From Chelonobacter oris (GTDB lineage Bacteria; Pseudomonadota; Gammaproteobacteria; Enterobacterales; Pasteurellaceae), in assembly GCF_000772535.1 (NCBI RefSeq), contig NZ_JSUM01000003.1, positions 310,001 through 374,000 on the forward strand: 64,000 bases of DNA, read 5' to 3'. Below the pieces are notes generated by a model. That model searched no databases. It was not told the origin of the DNA and saw only the letters and a program-made list of their open reading frames with translations. A program made the translations under genes and the position numbers. Numbering within the stretch: position 1 is the stretch's first letter; the number at the start of each line of letters is the position of its first letter. This document shows, one piece after another, positions 18,289 to 27,717 of this stretch.

Positions 18289-18405
18289 GTGTCGTTCTCC
18301 TTGAGTTTGATTTTGATGTTATGCTTGTGCTATTTTCATTGATTCAGATATGATTAAAAGAGCCAGTTTTATCTATTTTAATGAGATCAGTAAGCCGGGT
18401 TTGTA
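18289..18405. promoter_or_regulatory. Divergent pdxR/pdxST control region
   Basis: 117-bp region between divergent genes, AT-rich. ATTAAAA (18353-18359) and TTTTAAT (18376-18382) form an inverted repeat 16 bp apart; either arm could be part of a -10 and the pair could be a PdxR site. The assignment is inference from position. Confidence 0.35.
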
Positions 18406-19854
18406 ATGAAAAACATGACGTTTCAATTGGATAAGCAAAGGCGAGAGCCGTTATATGTTCAACTCTATCGGCAAATTAAACAAGAGATCACCAACGGCCG
18501 CTTGGTTTATGGCGAACAGTTGCCTTCCAAGCGAAAAATTGCGGATTATTTAACACTAAGTTTAAATACGGTAGAAACCGCCTACGGGCAATTATTGGCG
18601 GAGGGTTATATTGAGTCGCGGGCACGTAAGGGGTTTTTTGTCCATTTCCATACCGAGCAGTTTTTTATTCAAAATCAGAAAACCCCGCTATCGCCGGTGA
18701 CAAAAATAGAACGATATTTCCGTTATGATCTAAACCCTCATCGGGTCGATACCGCACTTTTTCCGTTTTCACGCTATAAAAAAACGGTTAAAAACAGCTT
18801 GAGTGCCGCCAACCGCCACTTGCTTTGCTTGGGAGAGAAGCAGGGCGAATCGGTGCTGCGTGAACAAATCCGGCAGTATTTGTATGCTTCGCGAGGGGTG
18901 AGTTGCTCAATCGAGCAAATTGTGCTGGGAGCAGGTGTGGAAACTTGTATCAACCAATTGATTTTGCTGTTCGATCAGCGTTATCCGGGGCAATGTTTAC
19001 AGTATGCCATGGAACAATACGGCTATCCGGTGGTGGAACAGCTTTTGATGCTGTTTGGTAAACCGCTACTGAAATTACCGCTGTTTAATCAAGCGTTCAG
19101 GTCGGAACCGAAGATCGATTTGCAGTTATTGGTTCAAAGTGCGGTGAATATTCTGTACCTCACCCCGTCTCACCAATACCCTTACGGCAATATTTTGTCG
19201 GTGAATGAACGCCATCAGCTGTTGGAGTGGGCGCACCGACAAGATGATCGTTATATCATTGAAGACGATTATGACAGTGAATTCCGTTATATAGGCAAAC
19301 CGATTCCGTCGTTACAGCACTTGGACAGCAGCTTGAGTACACAAAGTAAAGTGATTTATCTCGGTTCGTTTTCAAAATTATTGATGCCTTCATTGCGAGT
19401 CACATTTATGGTGTTACCGTTATCTTTGTTGCCGCTCTATCAAAGCACTTTCGGCTTATTGAACAACACCGTTCCACGCCTGACCCAACATATTTTGGCA
19501 CAGTTTATGCAATCGGGAGAGTTTGAAAAACACATTCATAAAATGCGTACCAATTACCGTAAAAAAATGGAACTGCTTTGCCGATTATTACAGCCTTATC
19601 GCCATGTTATCCGTTATCACGGCGAACATTCGGGATTTTATTTGCTGCTCGATCTTTATCAAGAATCCCGTTCGGTAGCGCAATTACAAATGTTGGCGGA
19701 AAAGTGCGGTATCAAACTTTATCCGGTGAAACAGCACAATACGGATAAAAAATATTTTTCGTTCGGATTCGGCAATCTCGAACACGATGAATTACATGAG
19801 GCGGTAGCGCTATTGATGAATGCTTGGGGTTATGAAGGCGAAGCGGCTGCCTGA
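18406..19854 (+). CDS. pdxR: MocR-type transcriptional regulator PdxR
   Basis: 482-aa fusion of an N-terminal GntR winged helix (YVQLYRQIKQEITNGRL, then QLPSKRKIADYLTLSLNTVETAYGQL) and a C-terminal class I aminotransferase-like domain that binds PLP. The PLP Lys lies in LGSFSKLLMPSLR and the Asp of the ring-nitrogen site in EDDYDSEFRY. Family members sense PLP and control pdxST, which here is divergent and adjacent. A start at the second Met (18415) is possible. Confidence 0.9.
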   Translation: MKNMTFQLDKQRREPLYVQLYRQIKQEITNGRLVYGEQLPSKRKIADYLTLSLNTVETAYGQLLAEGYIESRARKGFFVHFHTEQFFIQNQKTPLSPVTKIERYFRYDLNPHRVDTALFPFSRYKKTVKNSLSAANRHLLCLGEKQGESVLREQIRQYLYASRGVSCSIEQIVLGAGVETCINQLILLFDQRYPGQCLQYAMEQYGYPVVEQLLMLFGKPLLKLPLFNQAFRSEPKIDLQLLVQSAVNILYLTPSHQYPYGNILSVNERHQLLEWAHRQDDRYIIEDDYDSEFRYIGKPIPSLQHLDSSLSTQSKVIYLGSFSKLLMPSLRVTFMVLPLSLLPLYQSTFGLLNNTVPRLTQHILAQFMQSGEFEKHIHKMRTNYRKKMELLCRLLQPYRHVIRYHGEHSGFYLLLDLYQESRSVAQLQMLAEKCGIKLYPVKQHNTDKKYFSFGFGNLEHDELHEAVALLMNAWGYEGEAAA

Positions 19855-19882
19855 ACACTGGCAAGGCAACCGCATGCAAAAC

Positions 19883-21559
19883 CTAGCTTGCCAGTTTCAG
19901 TAGTTCTTTGGCATTGGCGAGGGTAGTATTGGTCACTTCGCTTCCGCTTAACAGACGAGAAAGTGCGTGAATCCGCGCTTTGTTGTCGAGTGCGTTCATC
20001 TCCGTCATGGTTTCGCCATTGTGGGTGAACTTTTGTACGCTGAAATGATGATGACCGTGCGCTGCGACCTGCGGCAGATGGGTTACACATAAAATTTGGC
20101 ATTTTTTACCCAGTTGCCGCATTAAATGTCCGACCACTGTTGCCGTTGCCCCACTGATCCCGACATCTACCTCATCGAAAATGAGAGTCGGTGTTGCTAA
20201 TTTATCGGCACTCAACACTTGTAATGCCAGCGCTATGCGCGAGAGTTCCCCACCGGAGGCGATTTTAGCAAGCGGCTGTGATAGTTGGCCTAAATTGCTG
20301 CGCAGCATAAAAACAATATCATCGGCGCCTTGTGCACCGATTATGGTGTTGTTATGTGTCAATTGGATCTCAAATTCGGCATTTTCCATCGCTAATTGTT
20401 TAATCAGCCCTGTCATTTCGGCGGATAGTTTTTTAGCGCCGGACATGCGTGCCTGATACAGTGTTTCGGCAGCCTGTTGCATGACGACAACCGCACTTTC
20501 AAGCTGCTGTTGCAGCTGTTCTTCCCCTTCCTCGGCACTTGTCAGTTCGGCCAGTTGTGATTTGAGCGCTGTATGATGGTGATGTAACCGCTCCGGCGCA
20601 ACATGATGTTTTTTCGCCAATTGCAAGGCTGTAGCAAGGCGTTGTTCGATTTCCGCCAGCAGATACGGCTCTTGTTCCAAACCGCCGGAGAGCGTCTGTA
20701 GCTCGGAAGTTGCTTCCTGTACTTGAATCAGTGCGTTTTGCAGCAGATTTTGTAAATTTGCATATTGAGTGCTCATTTGCAGCAATTCTTCACAATAGCG
20801 TTCGGATTTATGTAGCATTGATTCGATATTCACCGCTTCGTTTTCATTTAACAGCAGGCTGATCGACTGCGACAGCTGGGTGATGCGTTCTGCGTTGGCT
20901 AAACAGCGTTGTTGTTCCTCCAGCTGTAAAAATTCATCGGGTTGAAGATTGAATTCGTTCAGTTCTTCTACTTGATACTGTAATAACTGGCGTTTTGCTT
21001 CGTTTTCAGCCGCATGCTGTCGAAATAGATTCAATTGCTGTTTTGCCTGTTTCCACTGTTGATGACTTTCCGCCATGCGTTGCAACAGGGGAGCGTTATC
21101 ACAAAACTGATCAAGCAGCACAAGCTGTTCTTCGGTTTTTAATAAACATTGCGCACTGTGTTGACCATTAATTTGAATCAAGTGCGCACCTAGCTCACGC
21201 AATTGTGCGATCGGCACAGGATAACCGTTGATAAAGGCTTTGGAGCGACCGTCGTTTCGGATAACGCGACGTAAACTACATTGGGCTGGTGTATCGAGAT
21301 CTTCCAGTTCGTATTGTTGCAGCCAGTGCAAGGCAGGTGCATTATTTCGAATATCAAAGCTTGCCTGTACTTCGCCGCGGGTCTGCCCGTGACGAATCAT
21401 ACTGCTGTCGGCACGTTCGCCCAGACAAAGTCCGAGTGCATCAATGGCAATGGATTTACCGGCGCCGGTTTCGCCGGTAATCACGCTCATGCCCTGTTGC
21501 AAGGCAAGATGTAATTGATTGACGATAGCAAAATTTTGGATAGTCAGCTGAGTTAACAT
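19883..21559 (-). CDS. recN: DNA repair protein RecN
   Basis: 558-aa SMC-like ATPase for double-strand break repair. Walker A is GETGAGKS (residues 29-36); a long coiled-coil middle (about 160-370) carries many Gln, Glu and Leu residues; the C-terminal half has the signature IASGGELSRIALALQ and Walker B PTLIFDEVDVGISG. It is monocistronic or followed weakly by nothing on this strand. Two LexA-type boxes overlap its promoter, so it should be SOS-induced, as in E. coli. Confidence 0.96.
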   Translation of the reverse strand: MLTQLTIQNFAIVNQLHLALQQGMSVITGETGAGKSIAIDALGLCLGERADSSMIRHGQTRGEVQASFDIRNNAPALHWLQQYELEDLDTPAQCSLRRVIRNDGRSKAFINGYPVPIAQLRELGAHLIQINGQHSAQCLLKTEEQLVLLDQFCDNAPLLQRMAESHQQWKQAKQQLNLFRQHAAENEAKRQLLQYQVEELNEFNLQPDEFLQLEEQQRCLANAERITQLSQSISLLLNENEAVNIESMLHKSERYCEELLQMSTQYANLQNLLQNALIQVQEATSELQTLSGGLEQEPYLLAEIEQRLATALQLAKKHHVAPERLHHHHTALKSQLAELTSAEEGEEQLQQQLESAVVVMQQAAETLYQARMSGAKKLSAEMTGLIKQLAMENAEFEIQLTHNNTIIGAQGADDIVFMLRSNLGQLSQPLAKIASGGELSRIALALQVLSADKLATPTLIFDEVDVGISGATATVVGHLMRQLGKKCQILCVTHLPQVAAHGHHHFSVQKFTHNGETMTEMNALDNKARIHALSRLLSGSEVTNTTLANAKELLKLAS

Positions 21560-21570
21560 AGCAACCTCTT

Positions 21571-21616
21571 TACTGGTTATTTATACAGTTATTTTATACT
21601 GTTTTTTTATCCAGTA
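21571..21616 (-). promoter_or_regulatory. Two LexA (SOS) boxes at the recN promoter
   Basis: TACTG-N10-CAGTT at 21571-21590 and TACTG-N10-CAGTA at 21597-21616 both fit the LexA consensus core CTG-N10-CAG. On the minus strand TATAAA/TATAAAT -10-like elements lie between and inside them, 12-40 bp ahead of the start codon. Paired operators are also known for E. coli recN. Confidence 0.88.
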
Positions 21617-21645
21617 AAGCGGTTTTTGTATTTTTTCAAAAATGC

Positions 21646-22572
21646 TTAGAACAGTTTTTGCAGCCAGCCGAGTTTAGCGCTTAATACATTAAAATAATTA
21701 TAGTCGTTCAAATGCAGCAGACGCAGAGTATCGGGACTTTTGCGTACAATGATCTTATCATCGGGCGAAAAGGCGTGCGCCACCTGACTATCGCAACTGA
21801 TCTCCAGTTGGCGGACGGTATATTGTGCAAAGCGTAGGGAAATAACGCTGTTGCCGTCGATAACCAGCGGTCTTGACGACAAGGTATGCGGAAACATCGG
21901 CACCAACGCAATGGCATTCAGTTGTGGGGTCAAAATGGGGCCGCCTGCCGATAACGAATAAGCGGTGGAACCGGTCGGCGTTGAAATAATCAAGCCGTCG
22001 GAGCGTTGGGAAAAGGCAAATTTATCGTCAATATAGACCTGAAAATCGATCATGTGTGCAATTTTGGCCGGATGAATCACAACTTCATTGACGGCATTGT
22101 TTAGATTGATTAATTGATTATCCCGTTCGACAACCGCCTCCAGCAGGAACCGCTCTTCAATAAAGTAATCGCCTTCTTCCAGAACCGAATGCAGCTGGGA
22201 ATAGGCATGTTTCGGATCAATATCGGTAAGAAATCCAAGATGCCCTCGATTGATGCCGATCACGGCGATGTCATGGCGGGCAAGTATGCGGGCGGTGCCG
22301 AGCATATTGCCGTCTCCGCCGATAACAATGGCGAGATCCGCTTTTTCCCCGATTTGTTCGATCGGCGCAATATGATTTTCAGCAATGGACAAATCTTTGC
22401 CGATATCTTCTTCCACCAACACTTCATAATGGCGTTCGCTCAACCATTGATAAATATTTTTATGCATTTGCAATGCGTTATCGTTGCGTGGACGCCCGAC
22501 CAGTCCAATCGTATGAAAACGCGGTTTGCCCTGTTGCGGCGGCATTGTGGTAGGGGGAGACAGATTGTTCAT
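21646..22572 (-). CDS. nadK: NAD kinase
   Basis: Phosphorylates NAD to NADP. The diagnostic GGDGNML is at residues 85-91 and the second motif [16 protein letters not shown] is present, with [13 protein letters not shown] between them. At 308 aa it is slightly longer than E. coli NadK (292), owing to a Pro/Gln-rich N-terminal extension; a start at Met10 would also be possible. Divergent from grpE, as in many gamma-proteobacteria where nadK, recN and grpE are neighbours. Confidence 0.95.
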   Translation of the reverse strand: MNNLSPPTTMPPQQGKPRFHTIGLVGRPRNDNALQMHKNIYQWLSERHYEVLVEEDIGKDLSIAENHIAPIEQIGEKADLAIVIGGDGNMLGTARILARHDIAVIGINRGHLGFLTDIDPKHAYSQLHSVLEEGDYFIEERFLLEAVVERDNQLINLNNAVNEVVIHPAKIAHMIDFQVYIDDKFAFSQRSDGLIISTPTGSTAYSLSAGGPILTPQLNAIALVPMFPHTLSSRPLVIDGNSVISLRFAQYTVRQLEISCDSQVAHAFSPDDKIIVRKSPDTLRLLHLNDYNYFNVLSAKLGWLQKLF

Positions 22573-22608
22573 TTATATTACTCATGAAACGGTAAAAAGC
22601 AGATATCG

Positions 22609-22637
22609 CTTGAAATAGTCAATTTAATCCCTATATT
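22609..22637 (+). promoter_or_regulatory. Sigma-32-type heat-shock promoter of grpE
   Basis: CTTGAAA (22609-22615), 13-nt spacer, CCCTATATT (22629-22637). This closely matches the RpoH consensus CTTGAAA-N11-16-CCCCATNT. The transcript would have a leader of roughly 110 nt before grpE. Confidence 0.8.
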
Positions 22638-22756
22638 AACAAAAACAGTCGCAATTGAAAGCACTATATCATTTGTCGGGGGTTACCCTGAAGCGGGCTT
22701 TTGGTTAAAATAATTGAGCGGAAGAATTTATTTCGGCATAAAACATGGAGAAGAAA

Positions 22757-23347
22757 ATGTCTGATGTATCTGAAGAAAAAAAAGTAGATGCGGTGAGCGA
22801 AGAAAACCCGACAACAGCCGCAGAGGCGCAAGCGCATGATCTTGAAAGTATGAATCAGGATCCGTTGGAAGAGGCGATTGCCCGTGTGCAGGAGTTGGAA
22901 GAGCAACTGGAAGAAAGCAACAAACGAGTACAGGACGTTCAGCTTAGAAGTCGTGCCGAAGTGGAAAATATTCGCCGTCGTGCCGAATCGGATGTGGAAA
23001 AAGCACATAATTTTGCCTTGGAGAAGTTTTCCAAAGAGCTGTTGGAGGTGATCGACAATCTGGAACGGGCATTGGAAGCCAAATCGCAAACCGAAGAAGA
23101 TGAAAGCATTAAAGCGGTTTTTGCCGGTGTTGAGTTAACGTATAAATCCTTGATTGCCACGGTGAACAAATTCGGTATTGAGGCGGTAGGTGCAATTGGC
23201 GAAACCTTTAATCCGGAATTGCATCAAGCGATTTCAATGCAGCCGACAGAAGGCTTTAGTGCCAATCAGATCACGCAGGTATTACAAAAAGGCTATTTAT
23301 TGAACGGGCGCGTGATTCGGCCTGCGATGGTCATGGTCGCTGCCTAA
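22757..23347 (+). CDS. grpE: Nucleotide exchange factor GrpE
   Basis: 196-aa co-chaperone that releases ADP from DnaK. An acidic disordered N-terminus is followed by a long coiled coil (about 40-100, with [18 protein letters not shown]) and the C-terminal beta domain with [10 protein letters not shown] and [19 protein letters not shown] chose ATG 22757 over ATG 22745 because GGAG at 22747-22750 is the Shine-Dalgarno for 22757 and the protein then begins [10 protein letters not shown] heat-shock promoter lies upstream. Confidence 0.96.
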   Translation: MSDVSEEKKVDAVSEENPTTAAEAQAHDLESMNQDPLEEAIARVQELEEQLEESNKRVQDVQLRSRAEVENIRRRAESDVEKAHNFALEKFSKELLEVIDNLERALEAKSQTEEDESIKAVFAGVELTYKSLIATVNKFGIEAVGAIGETFNPELHQAISMQPTEGFSANQITQVLQKGYLLNGRVIRPAMVMVAA

Positions 23348-23379
23348 AGTGCGGTTTTTCCGATTAATGGGTTAACATA

Positions 23380-23415
23380 AAAAAATCGCCGTGCTGGAAA
23401 GCATGGCGATTTTTT
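23380..23415. terminator. Bidirectional terminator between grpE and argS
   Basis: 15-bp stem (one G-T pair) 23380-23394 with 23401-23415, A-run on the left and T-run on the right, serving both convergent genes. Confidence 0.9.
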
Positions 23416-23434
23416 AACGGGCGGATACAGGCGA

Positions 23435-25165
23435 TTACATACGGGCGACTGTTTTAATGCCTAGCAATGCCAGTCCTTGTCGCAAGGTTTTTTGGGTCAG
23501 TGCGGCCAATTGTAAACGGCTGTTCTTTGTCGTTTCATCGGCACCGTTTAAAATCGGGCAGTGTTCGTAGAAAGCGGAGAATGCACCGGCCAGTTCATAA
23601 AGATAGGCACAGAGCATATGCGGCGTGCCGTCTTTGGCAACCGCGTGCACCGCTTCTTCAAATTGCAGGAGTTTGATTGCCAGTGTACGCTCTTTTTCGT
23701 CAAGCAACCGAATGTTACCCTGTAACGAAGATATGTCCGTTCCGCTGCGGCTAAAAATCGAACTGATACGAGTGTAGGCGTATTGCATATAAGGGGCGGT
23801 GTTGCCTTCAAAACTCAACATATTGTCCCAATCGAACACATAATCGGTCGTACGGTTTTTTGATAAATCCGCATATTTTACAGCCCCTATCGCAACGGCT
23901 TCAGTCACTTGATGCAATTCATCGGCGGTTAAATCCTGATTTTTTTCTGCAATCAATTTGCCGGCACGTTCAATGGCCTCATCCAGTAAGTCAGTCAGTT
24001 TGACCGTATCGCCGGAACGGGTTTTGAACGGTTTGTTGTCTTTTCCCAACATCATGCCGAAATTAAAATGTTCTAAGCGCATTTCGTCGGGAATATAGCC
24101 GGCTTTACGCACAATCGCCCATGCCTGCTGCAAATGCTGACTTTGGCGACTGTCGGTGAAATACAGCACCCGATCGGCATGTAATACCTCGTGACGGTAT
24201 TTGGCTGCGGCGATGTCGGTGGTGGTATAGAGAAAACCGCCGTCGCTTTTTTGCACAATTACACCCATTGCTTCACCGTCTTTATTTTTAAATTCATCTA
24301 AAAAGACGACCAACGCACCCTGATCTTCCACAGCAATGCCTTTAGCTTTCAAATCGGCAACAATTTGCGGCAACATCGGGTTATACAGACTTTCGCCCAT
24401 GATATCGTCATTGCTCAAGGTGACGTTCAGACGGTCGTAAGTCTGTTGGTTTTGCTGCATGGTGATATCGACTAACTTACGCCACATGGTCAGACAGTAT
24501 GGATCGCCGCCTTGTAGTTTGACCACATAATTCCGAGCTTTTTCCGCAAAGTCGGCATCGGTGTCGTAACATTGTTTGGCGGCGCGATAAAATGCTTCCA
24601 AATCGCTGAGCGCCAGATCGTCGGCATGTTCGTTTTCCACTTTTTCCAGATAAGCGATCAACATACCGAACTGGGTTCCCCAATCCCCAACGTGATTGGC
24701 GCGAATGACATGGTGTCCTAGGTATTGCAACACCCGTACCACCGCATCGCCGATAATTGTGGAACGCAGATGGCCGACATGCATCTGTTTTGCGACATTC
24801 GGCGCAGAGTAGTCGGCAACGATCGTTTGCGGCTTCTCGCAGGTTGCTATTAACCGCTCTTGCTGTAACAACGATTGGCTTTGCTGCGCCAACCATTGAT
24901 TATTGATGAACAGATTAATAAAGCCCGGCCCGGCAATTTCAACGTGGGCAAGCAATTCACCGACGTCTAGGTTATCGATCACCTTCTGGGCCATGTCACG
25001 CGGCGCCATGCCTGATTTTTTGGCGGCTGCCATAATGCCGTTGGCTTGATAATCGCCGAATTGCGGTTTGCCCGATTGGCGGACGACGGCATCACAGTTT
25101 TGGTCGGCACCGGCGGCAATCATTGCTTGTTTGACTTTTTGCGATAAAATACGTTGAATATTCAC
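23435..25165 (-). CDS. argS: Arginine--tRNA ligase
   Basis: 576-aa class I synthetase (E. coli 577). N-terminal Add-1 domain, then the HIGH-type motif [17 protein letters not shown] near residue 125, and the DALR anticodon-binding domain at the C-terminus. ArgRS of this type lacks a canonical KMSKS, as here. Divergent from yecM across 93 bp; argS-yecM are also neighbours in E. coli. Confidence 0.97.
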   Translation of the reverse strand: MNIQRILSQKVKQAMIAAGADQNCDAVVRQSGKPQFGDYQANGIMAAAKKSGMAPRDMAQKVIDNLDVGELLAHVEIAGPGFINLFINNQWLAQQSQSLLQQERLIATCEKPQTIVADYSAPNVAKQMHVGHLRSTIIGDAVVRVLQYLGHHVIRANHVGDWGTQFGMLIAYLEKVENEHADDLALSDLEAFYRAAKQCYDTDADFAEKARNYVVKLQGGDPYCLTMWRKLVDITMQQNQQTYDRLNVTLSNDDIMGESLYNPMLPQIVADLKAKGIAVEDQGALVVFLDEFKNKDGEAMGVIVQKSDGGFLYTTTDIAAAKYRHEVLHADRVLYFTDSRQSQHLQQAWAIVRKAGYIPDEMRLEHFNFGMMLGKDNKPFKTRSGDTVKLTDLLDEAIERAGKLIAEKNQDLTADELHQVTEAVAIGAVKYADLSKNRTTDYVFDWDNMLSFEGNTAPYMQYAYTRISSIFSRSGTDISSLQGNIRLLDEKERTLAIKLLQFEEAVHAVAKDGTPHMLCAYLYELAGAFSAFYEHCPILNGADETTKNSRLQLAALTQKTLRQGLALLGIKTVARM

Positions 25166-25190
25166 GGAAATTGTAGCCTTTTAGATTAAA

Positions 25191-25218
25191 TTTCATTTAA
25201 TAAATTGGGCGTTATAAT
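25191..25218 (+). promoter_or_regulatory. Probable promoter of yecM-slyB
   Basis: TTTCAT (25191-25196), 16-nt spacer, perfect TATAAT (25213-25218), 40 bp ahead of the yecM start. Confidence 0.5.
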
Positions 25219-25258
25219 ACCGTTTTCTATGGATTGAGAAAAGACAGAGTTCGGAAAA

Positions 25259-25855
25259 ATGACAAATTTAACGCAAGCGCATCCTTTATTTGCCGACCAA
25301 ACCGCACTTCAGTTGCAATTTAGTGGTTTTGAACGGCAGATTTTGCAATTGGCGCAAGTCATCGGTTTTACTCTAGCCGATTTGATGATCGATCATGCGG
25401 CGATTCGGGTCAATTCAGCGGCACAAGGACGGATTTGGCTGGAGGCATTGTTAAAGTGCGGTCGGATATTGAGTGACAATATCGTTAATGGTAGGCCAAT
25501 TTATCTGTTGCTGCTGGATCAGCCGCTATTGCTCGCCGGACAAGCGGTATCAATCGTGGAATTACCAATGCCGAAAAAGAAGCATTATCCGCAAGAAGGT
25601 TGGGAGCATATTGAAATCGTGTTCCCTTTTTTGGCGAAAGAATCACCAAATGAGTGGCTGGAAAGGGTTATCCGTCAATTTTCTTTGAACAAAAATCGGT
25701 TGTTGGAGGTCAAAGTGGACGAACCTAAAGTAAAAGGTGAAAGGCTGTGCAATATTTCGGTTGCAATTCGCCTGATAAACAATACACAAAATAACGCTTG
25801 TATCAAATTGCATCCGCATCATATTATAGATGTTGTGCAATCAGAACGGCAATAA
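25259..25855 (+). CDS. yecM: YecM family protein (VOC-like metal-binding fold)
   Basis: 198-aa cytoplasmic protein of the YecM/HI1582 family, function unknown. The family is thought to share the vicinal-oxygen-chelate fold; candidate metal ligands are His in MIDHAAIRV (near 43), Glu in SIVELPMPK and Glu in WEHIEIVFPF. Adjacent to argS as in E. coli. slyB follows by 23 nt in the same direction and may be co-transcribed. Confidence 0.85.
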   Translation: MTNLTQAHPLFADQTALQLQFSGFERQILQLAQVIGFTLADLMIDHAAIRVNSAAQGRIWLEALLKCGRILSDNIVNGRPIYLLLLDQPLLLAGQAVSIVELPMPKKKHYPQEGWEHIEIVFPFLAKESPNEWLERVIRQFSLNKNRLLEVKVDEPKVKGERLCNISVAIRLINNTQNNACIKLHPHHIIDVVQSERQ

Positions 25856-25878
25856 TCACTTTTTGAGGAAAAGATTAA

Positions 25879-26340
25879 ATGAAAAAATCGATGTTAGCTG
25901 TCACCGTCATGATGGGCTTAGCCGTTGTCGGCTGTGCCAATAAAGATGTATACAGTGGCAATGTTTATACCGGCGAGCAAGCCAAAGAAGCGCGTTCAAT
26001 CAGTTACGGTACGATTGTTTCCAGTCGTGAAGTGGCGATTCAGGCACCGAATCAAGGCGTTATCGGCACAGTCGGCGGCGGCGCAATCGGTGGAATATTA
26101 GGATCGGGTGTCGGCGGCGGAACCGGACAGGCGATTGCCACCGCCGTCGGTGCGGTAGCCGGCGCGGTAGCCGGTAGTGTGATTGAACAAAAAGCCAGCC
26201 AGGTCGATTCGTTGGAACTGGTTATCCGTAAAGACGACGGCAAAGAAATTGTCGTCGTACAAAAATACGATGCTAAACTGGTACCCGGTGCCCGAGTACG
26301 CATTGTCGGCGGTTCAACATTGAACGTATCAGCACTGTAA
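25879..26340 (+). CDS. slyB: Outer-membrane lipoprotein SlyB/Pcp
   Basis: 153-aa lipoprotein. The signal ends with lipobox VVGC (Cys19). The middle is a striking Gly-rich glycine-zipper segment (residues about 60-105, GGGAIGGILGSGVGGG and repeats of AGAVAGS), then a soluble C-terminal beta domain. It matches H. influenzae Pcp/P15 and enterobacterial SlyB, which is PhoP-regulated and stabilises outer-membrane proteins in E. coli. SD GAGGAAAAG precedes the ATG. Confidence 0.92.
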   Translation: MKKSMLAVTVMMGLAVVGCANKDVYSGNVYTGEQAKEARSISYGTIVSSREVAIQAPNQGVIGTVGGGAIGGILGSGVGGGTGQAIATAVGAVAGAVAGSVIEQKASQVDSLELVIRKDDGKEIVVVQKYDAKLVPGARVRIVGGSTLNVSAL

Positions 26341-26366
26341 TTCATTTTTGTCATATCACTTAATGC

Positions 26367-26408
26367 AAAGAGCGGTTATCAATATTGATTGATAACCGCT
26401 CTTTTTGT
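26367..26408. terminator. Bidirectional terminator between slyB and the DedA gene
   Basis: 17-bp perfect stem: 26367-26383 with 26388-26404, 4-nt loop, then TTTTT. Confidence 0.93.
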
Positions 26409-26429
26409 TTATTAAAGGTCTGTTTAGCG

Positions 26430-27038
26430 TTACTCTTCTTCGACCTGTCTGCGCTTGCGTTTCCAGTAGGTTATACCGATGAAAATCGCAATAGCCGCCA
26501 GAATCAGGTAAATTCCCATTTGTCCGTGGCGCATTTGTGCTTTAATCCAGTCGATATTTTCAGCGCCGTGATGCCCTAAATAAATCCAGATCGGCACAGA
26601 AATGATCGCCGCCATAAAATCGATCAACAGGAAGCGGGCAAAGCTGACTCGGCGGGTAATACCGGAAATAATGTACACCGGCGTTCTCAATCCCGGTAAA
26701 AAACGGGCGAAAAACAGTAAGCGGTTGCCGTAACGATCAAATTTGTCTTTGACCATTTTCAGGCGCTTGAAGGTGATAAAACGTTTAATCAGGCGAAAAC
26801 GCAGGATTTTAACCCCGTAAAAACGACCGAGCAGATACATCAGGCAATCGCCGAACAATACGCCGATCATGCCGACCACCACCATCCAGTGCGGATTGGC
26901 ATAGCCCAGACCGGAAATAATTCCGCCGGAAACCAAGGTGATGTCTTCCGGAATCGGCACGCCGAGCCCACATAACAATAAGACAAAAAAGACGGCGAAA
27001 TAGCCGTAGTTTGTAAAAAAATCAATAAAAAATTGCAC
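26430..27038 (-). CDS. DedA family inner-membrane protein
   Basis: 202-aa polytopic membrane protein with the DedA (SNARE-associated/VTT) signature: GLGVPIPEDITLVSGG near residue 25 and FARFLPGLRTPVYIISGI near residue 110, plus a basic C-terminus (WKRKRRQ). Members flip undecaprenyl phosphate or polar lipids and are needed for envelope integrity and proton-motive force. Which E. coli paralogue (YohD, YghB, YqjA, DedA) it matches I cannot decide; the 202-aa size and the start resemble YohD. Confidence 0.9.
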   Translation of the reverse strand: MQFFIDFFTNYGYFAVFFVLLLCGLGVPIPEDITLVSGGIISGLGYANPHWMVVVGMIGVLFGDCLMYLLGRFYGVKILRFRLIKRFITFKRLKMVKDKFDRYGNRLLFFARFLPGLRTPVYIISGITRRVSFARFLLIDFMAAIISVPIWIYLGHHGAENIDWIKAQMRHGQMGIYLILAAIAIFIGITYWKRKRRQVEEE

Positions 27039-27196
27039 GGTTAACCCATTATTTTTGTTTGTTTAAAGGATTCAATTCTTTGATTGGAGCAAGTGACTAT
27101 TTTGCCTGTTTTTACCGATAATTGCCATCATAAAAACAGAAAATCCGAGGGCAGGCGGCAAATTTGTGAAAACTTGGCGTAAAGTGCGGTTTTTGT
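27039..27196. other. Gap between the DedA gene and the rplY promoter
   Basis: About 160 bp with one USS (27181) and no ORF or hairpin that I can support. It should hold the promoter of the DedA gene on the minus strand. Confidence 0.4.
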
Positions 27197-27225
27197 TTGC
27201 GCCGGAATCAAAAATTGACTAGAAT
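27197..27225 (+). promoter_or_regulatory. Probable rplY promoter
   Basis: TTGCGC (27197-27202), 17-nt spacer, TAGAAT (27220-27225). Transcription from about 27232 gives a leader of roughly 124 nt. Confidence 0.6.
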
Positions 27226-27231
27226 AGCCGC

Positions 27232-27355
27232 CCTTGAGTTCACACAGTGTAGCTTGAGCCATACTTGTCGGGGTTGCTGGGTCGCCTGCAATCCTTAATA
27301 TTGATGGAAACCTTGGGCTTATTTGAGCCGGGTTTCATAATGTGAGAAATACAAC
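27232..27355 (+). promoter_or_regulatory. Structured 5' leader of rplY, candidate L25 autoregulatory region
   Basis: The leader ends in a two-part hairpin: GAAACC (27307-27312) with GGTTTC (27331-27336), and above an asymmetric internal loop GGCTT (27316-27320) with GAGCC (27325-27329). The start codon follows 19 nt later with only a weak Shine-Dalgarno (GTGAG). L25 is known to repress its own translation in E. coli through the leader; whether this structure imitates 5S rRNA loop E is my inference. Confidence 0.5.
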
Positions 27356-27640
27356 ATGTACAAATTTAATGCTGAAGTTCGTCAGGTGTTGGGTACGGGT
27401 GCGAGCCGCCGTCTGCGCCATGCGGGCAGCGTTCCTGCAATCGTTTACGGTGGCAGCGAAGCGCCGGTTTCTATCGTGTTAAACCATGATGAAGTGAATA
27501 ACGCCCAAACCAATGATAACTTCTATACAGATGTGATTACACTGGTTATTGACGGTAAAGAGGTTGCGGTTAAAATTCAGGCGGTACAACGCCACCCGTT
27601 CAAACCGAAATTAGCGCACTTGGATTTCAAACGCGTTTAA
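27356..27640 (+). CDS. rplY: Large ribosomal subunit protein bL25
   Basis: 94-aa short-form L25 that binds 5S rRNA (loop E) in the 50S subunit. Begins [20 protein letters not shown] and contains PAIVYGG and the end [15 protein letters not shown], matching E. coli L25 (94 aa). No CTC-type C-terminal domain. Monocistronic, with a leader and a strong terminator. Confidence 0.97.
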   Translation: MYKFNAEVRQVLGTGASRRLRHAGSVPAIVYGGSEAPVSIVLNHDEVNNAQTNDNFYTDVITLVIDGKEVAVKIQAVQRHPFKPKLAHLDFKRV

Positions 27641-27658
27641 TCGTTAAAACGTAGTCTG

Positions 27659-27696
27659 AAAAAACACCAACAATTCTTCGTTGTTTGGTGTTTTTT
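27659..27696 (+). terminator. Rho-independent terminator of rplY
   Basis: AAAAAACACCAA (27659-27670) pairs with TTGGTGTTTTTT (27685-27696), with three further pairs above a one-base bulge. truA starts 21 nt later. Confidence 0.92.
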
Positions 27697-27717
27697 CGTA
27701 TCTGAATCGGGGTAAAG

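Noticed and set aside
22114..22587. 157-codon ORF opposite nadK
   Set aside because: Fully antisense to a conserved gene, with shadow-like composition.
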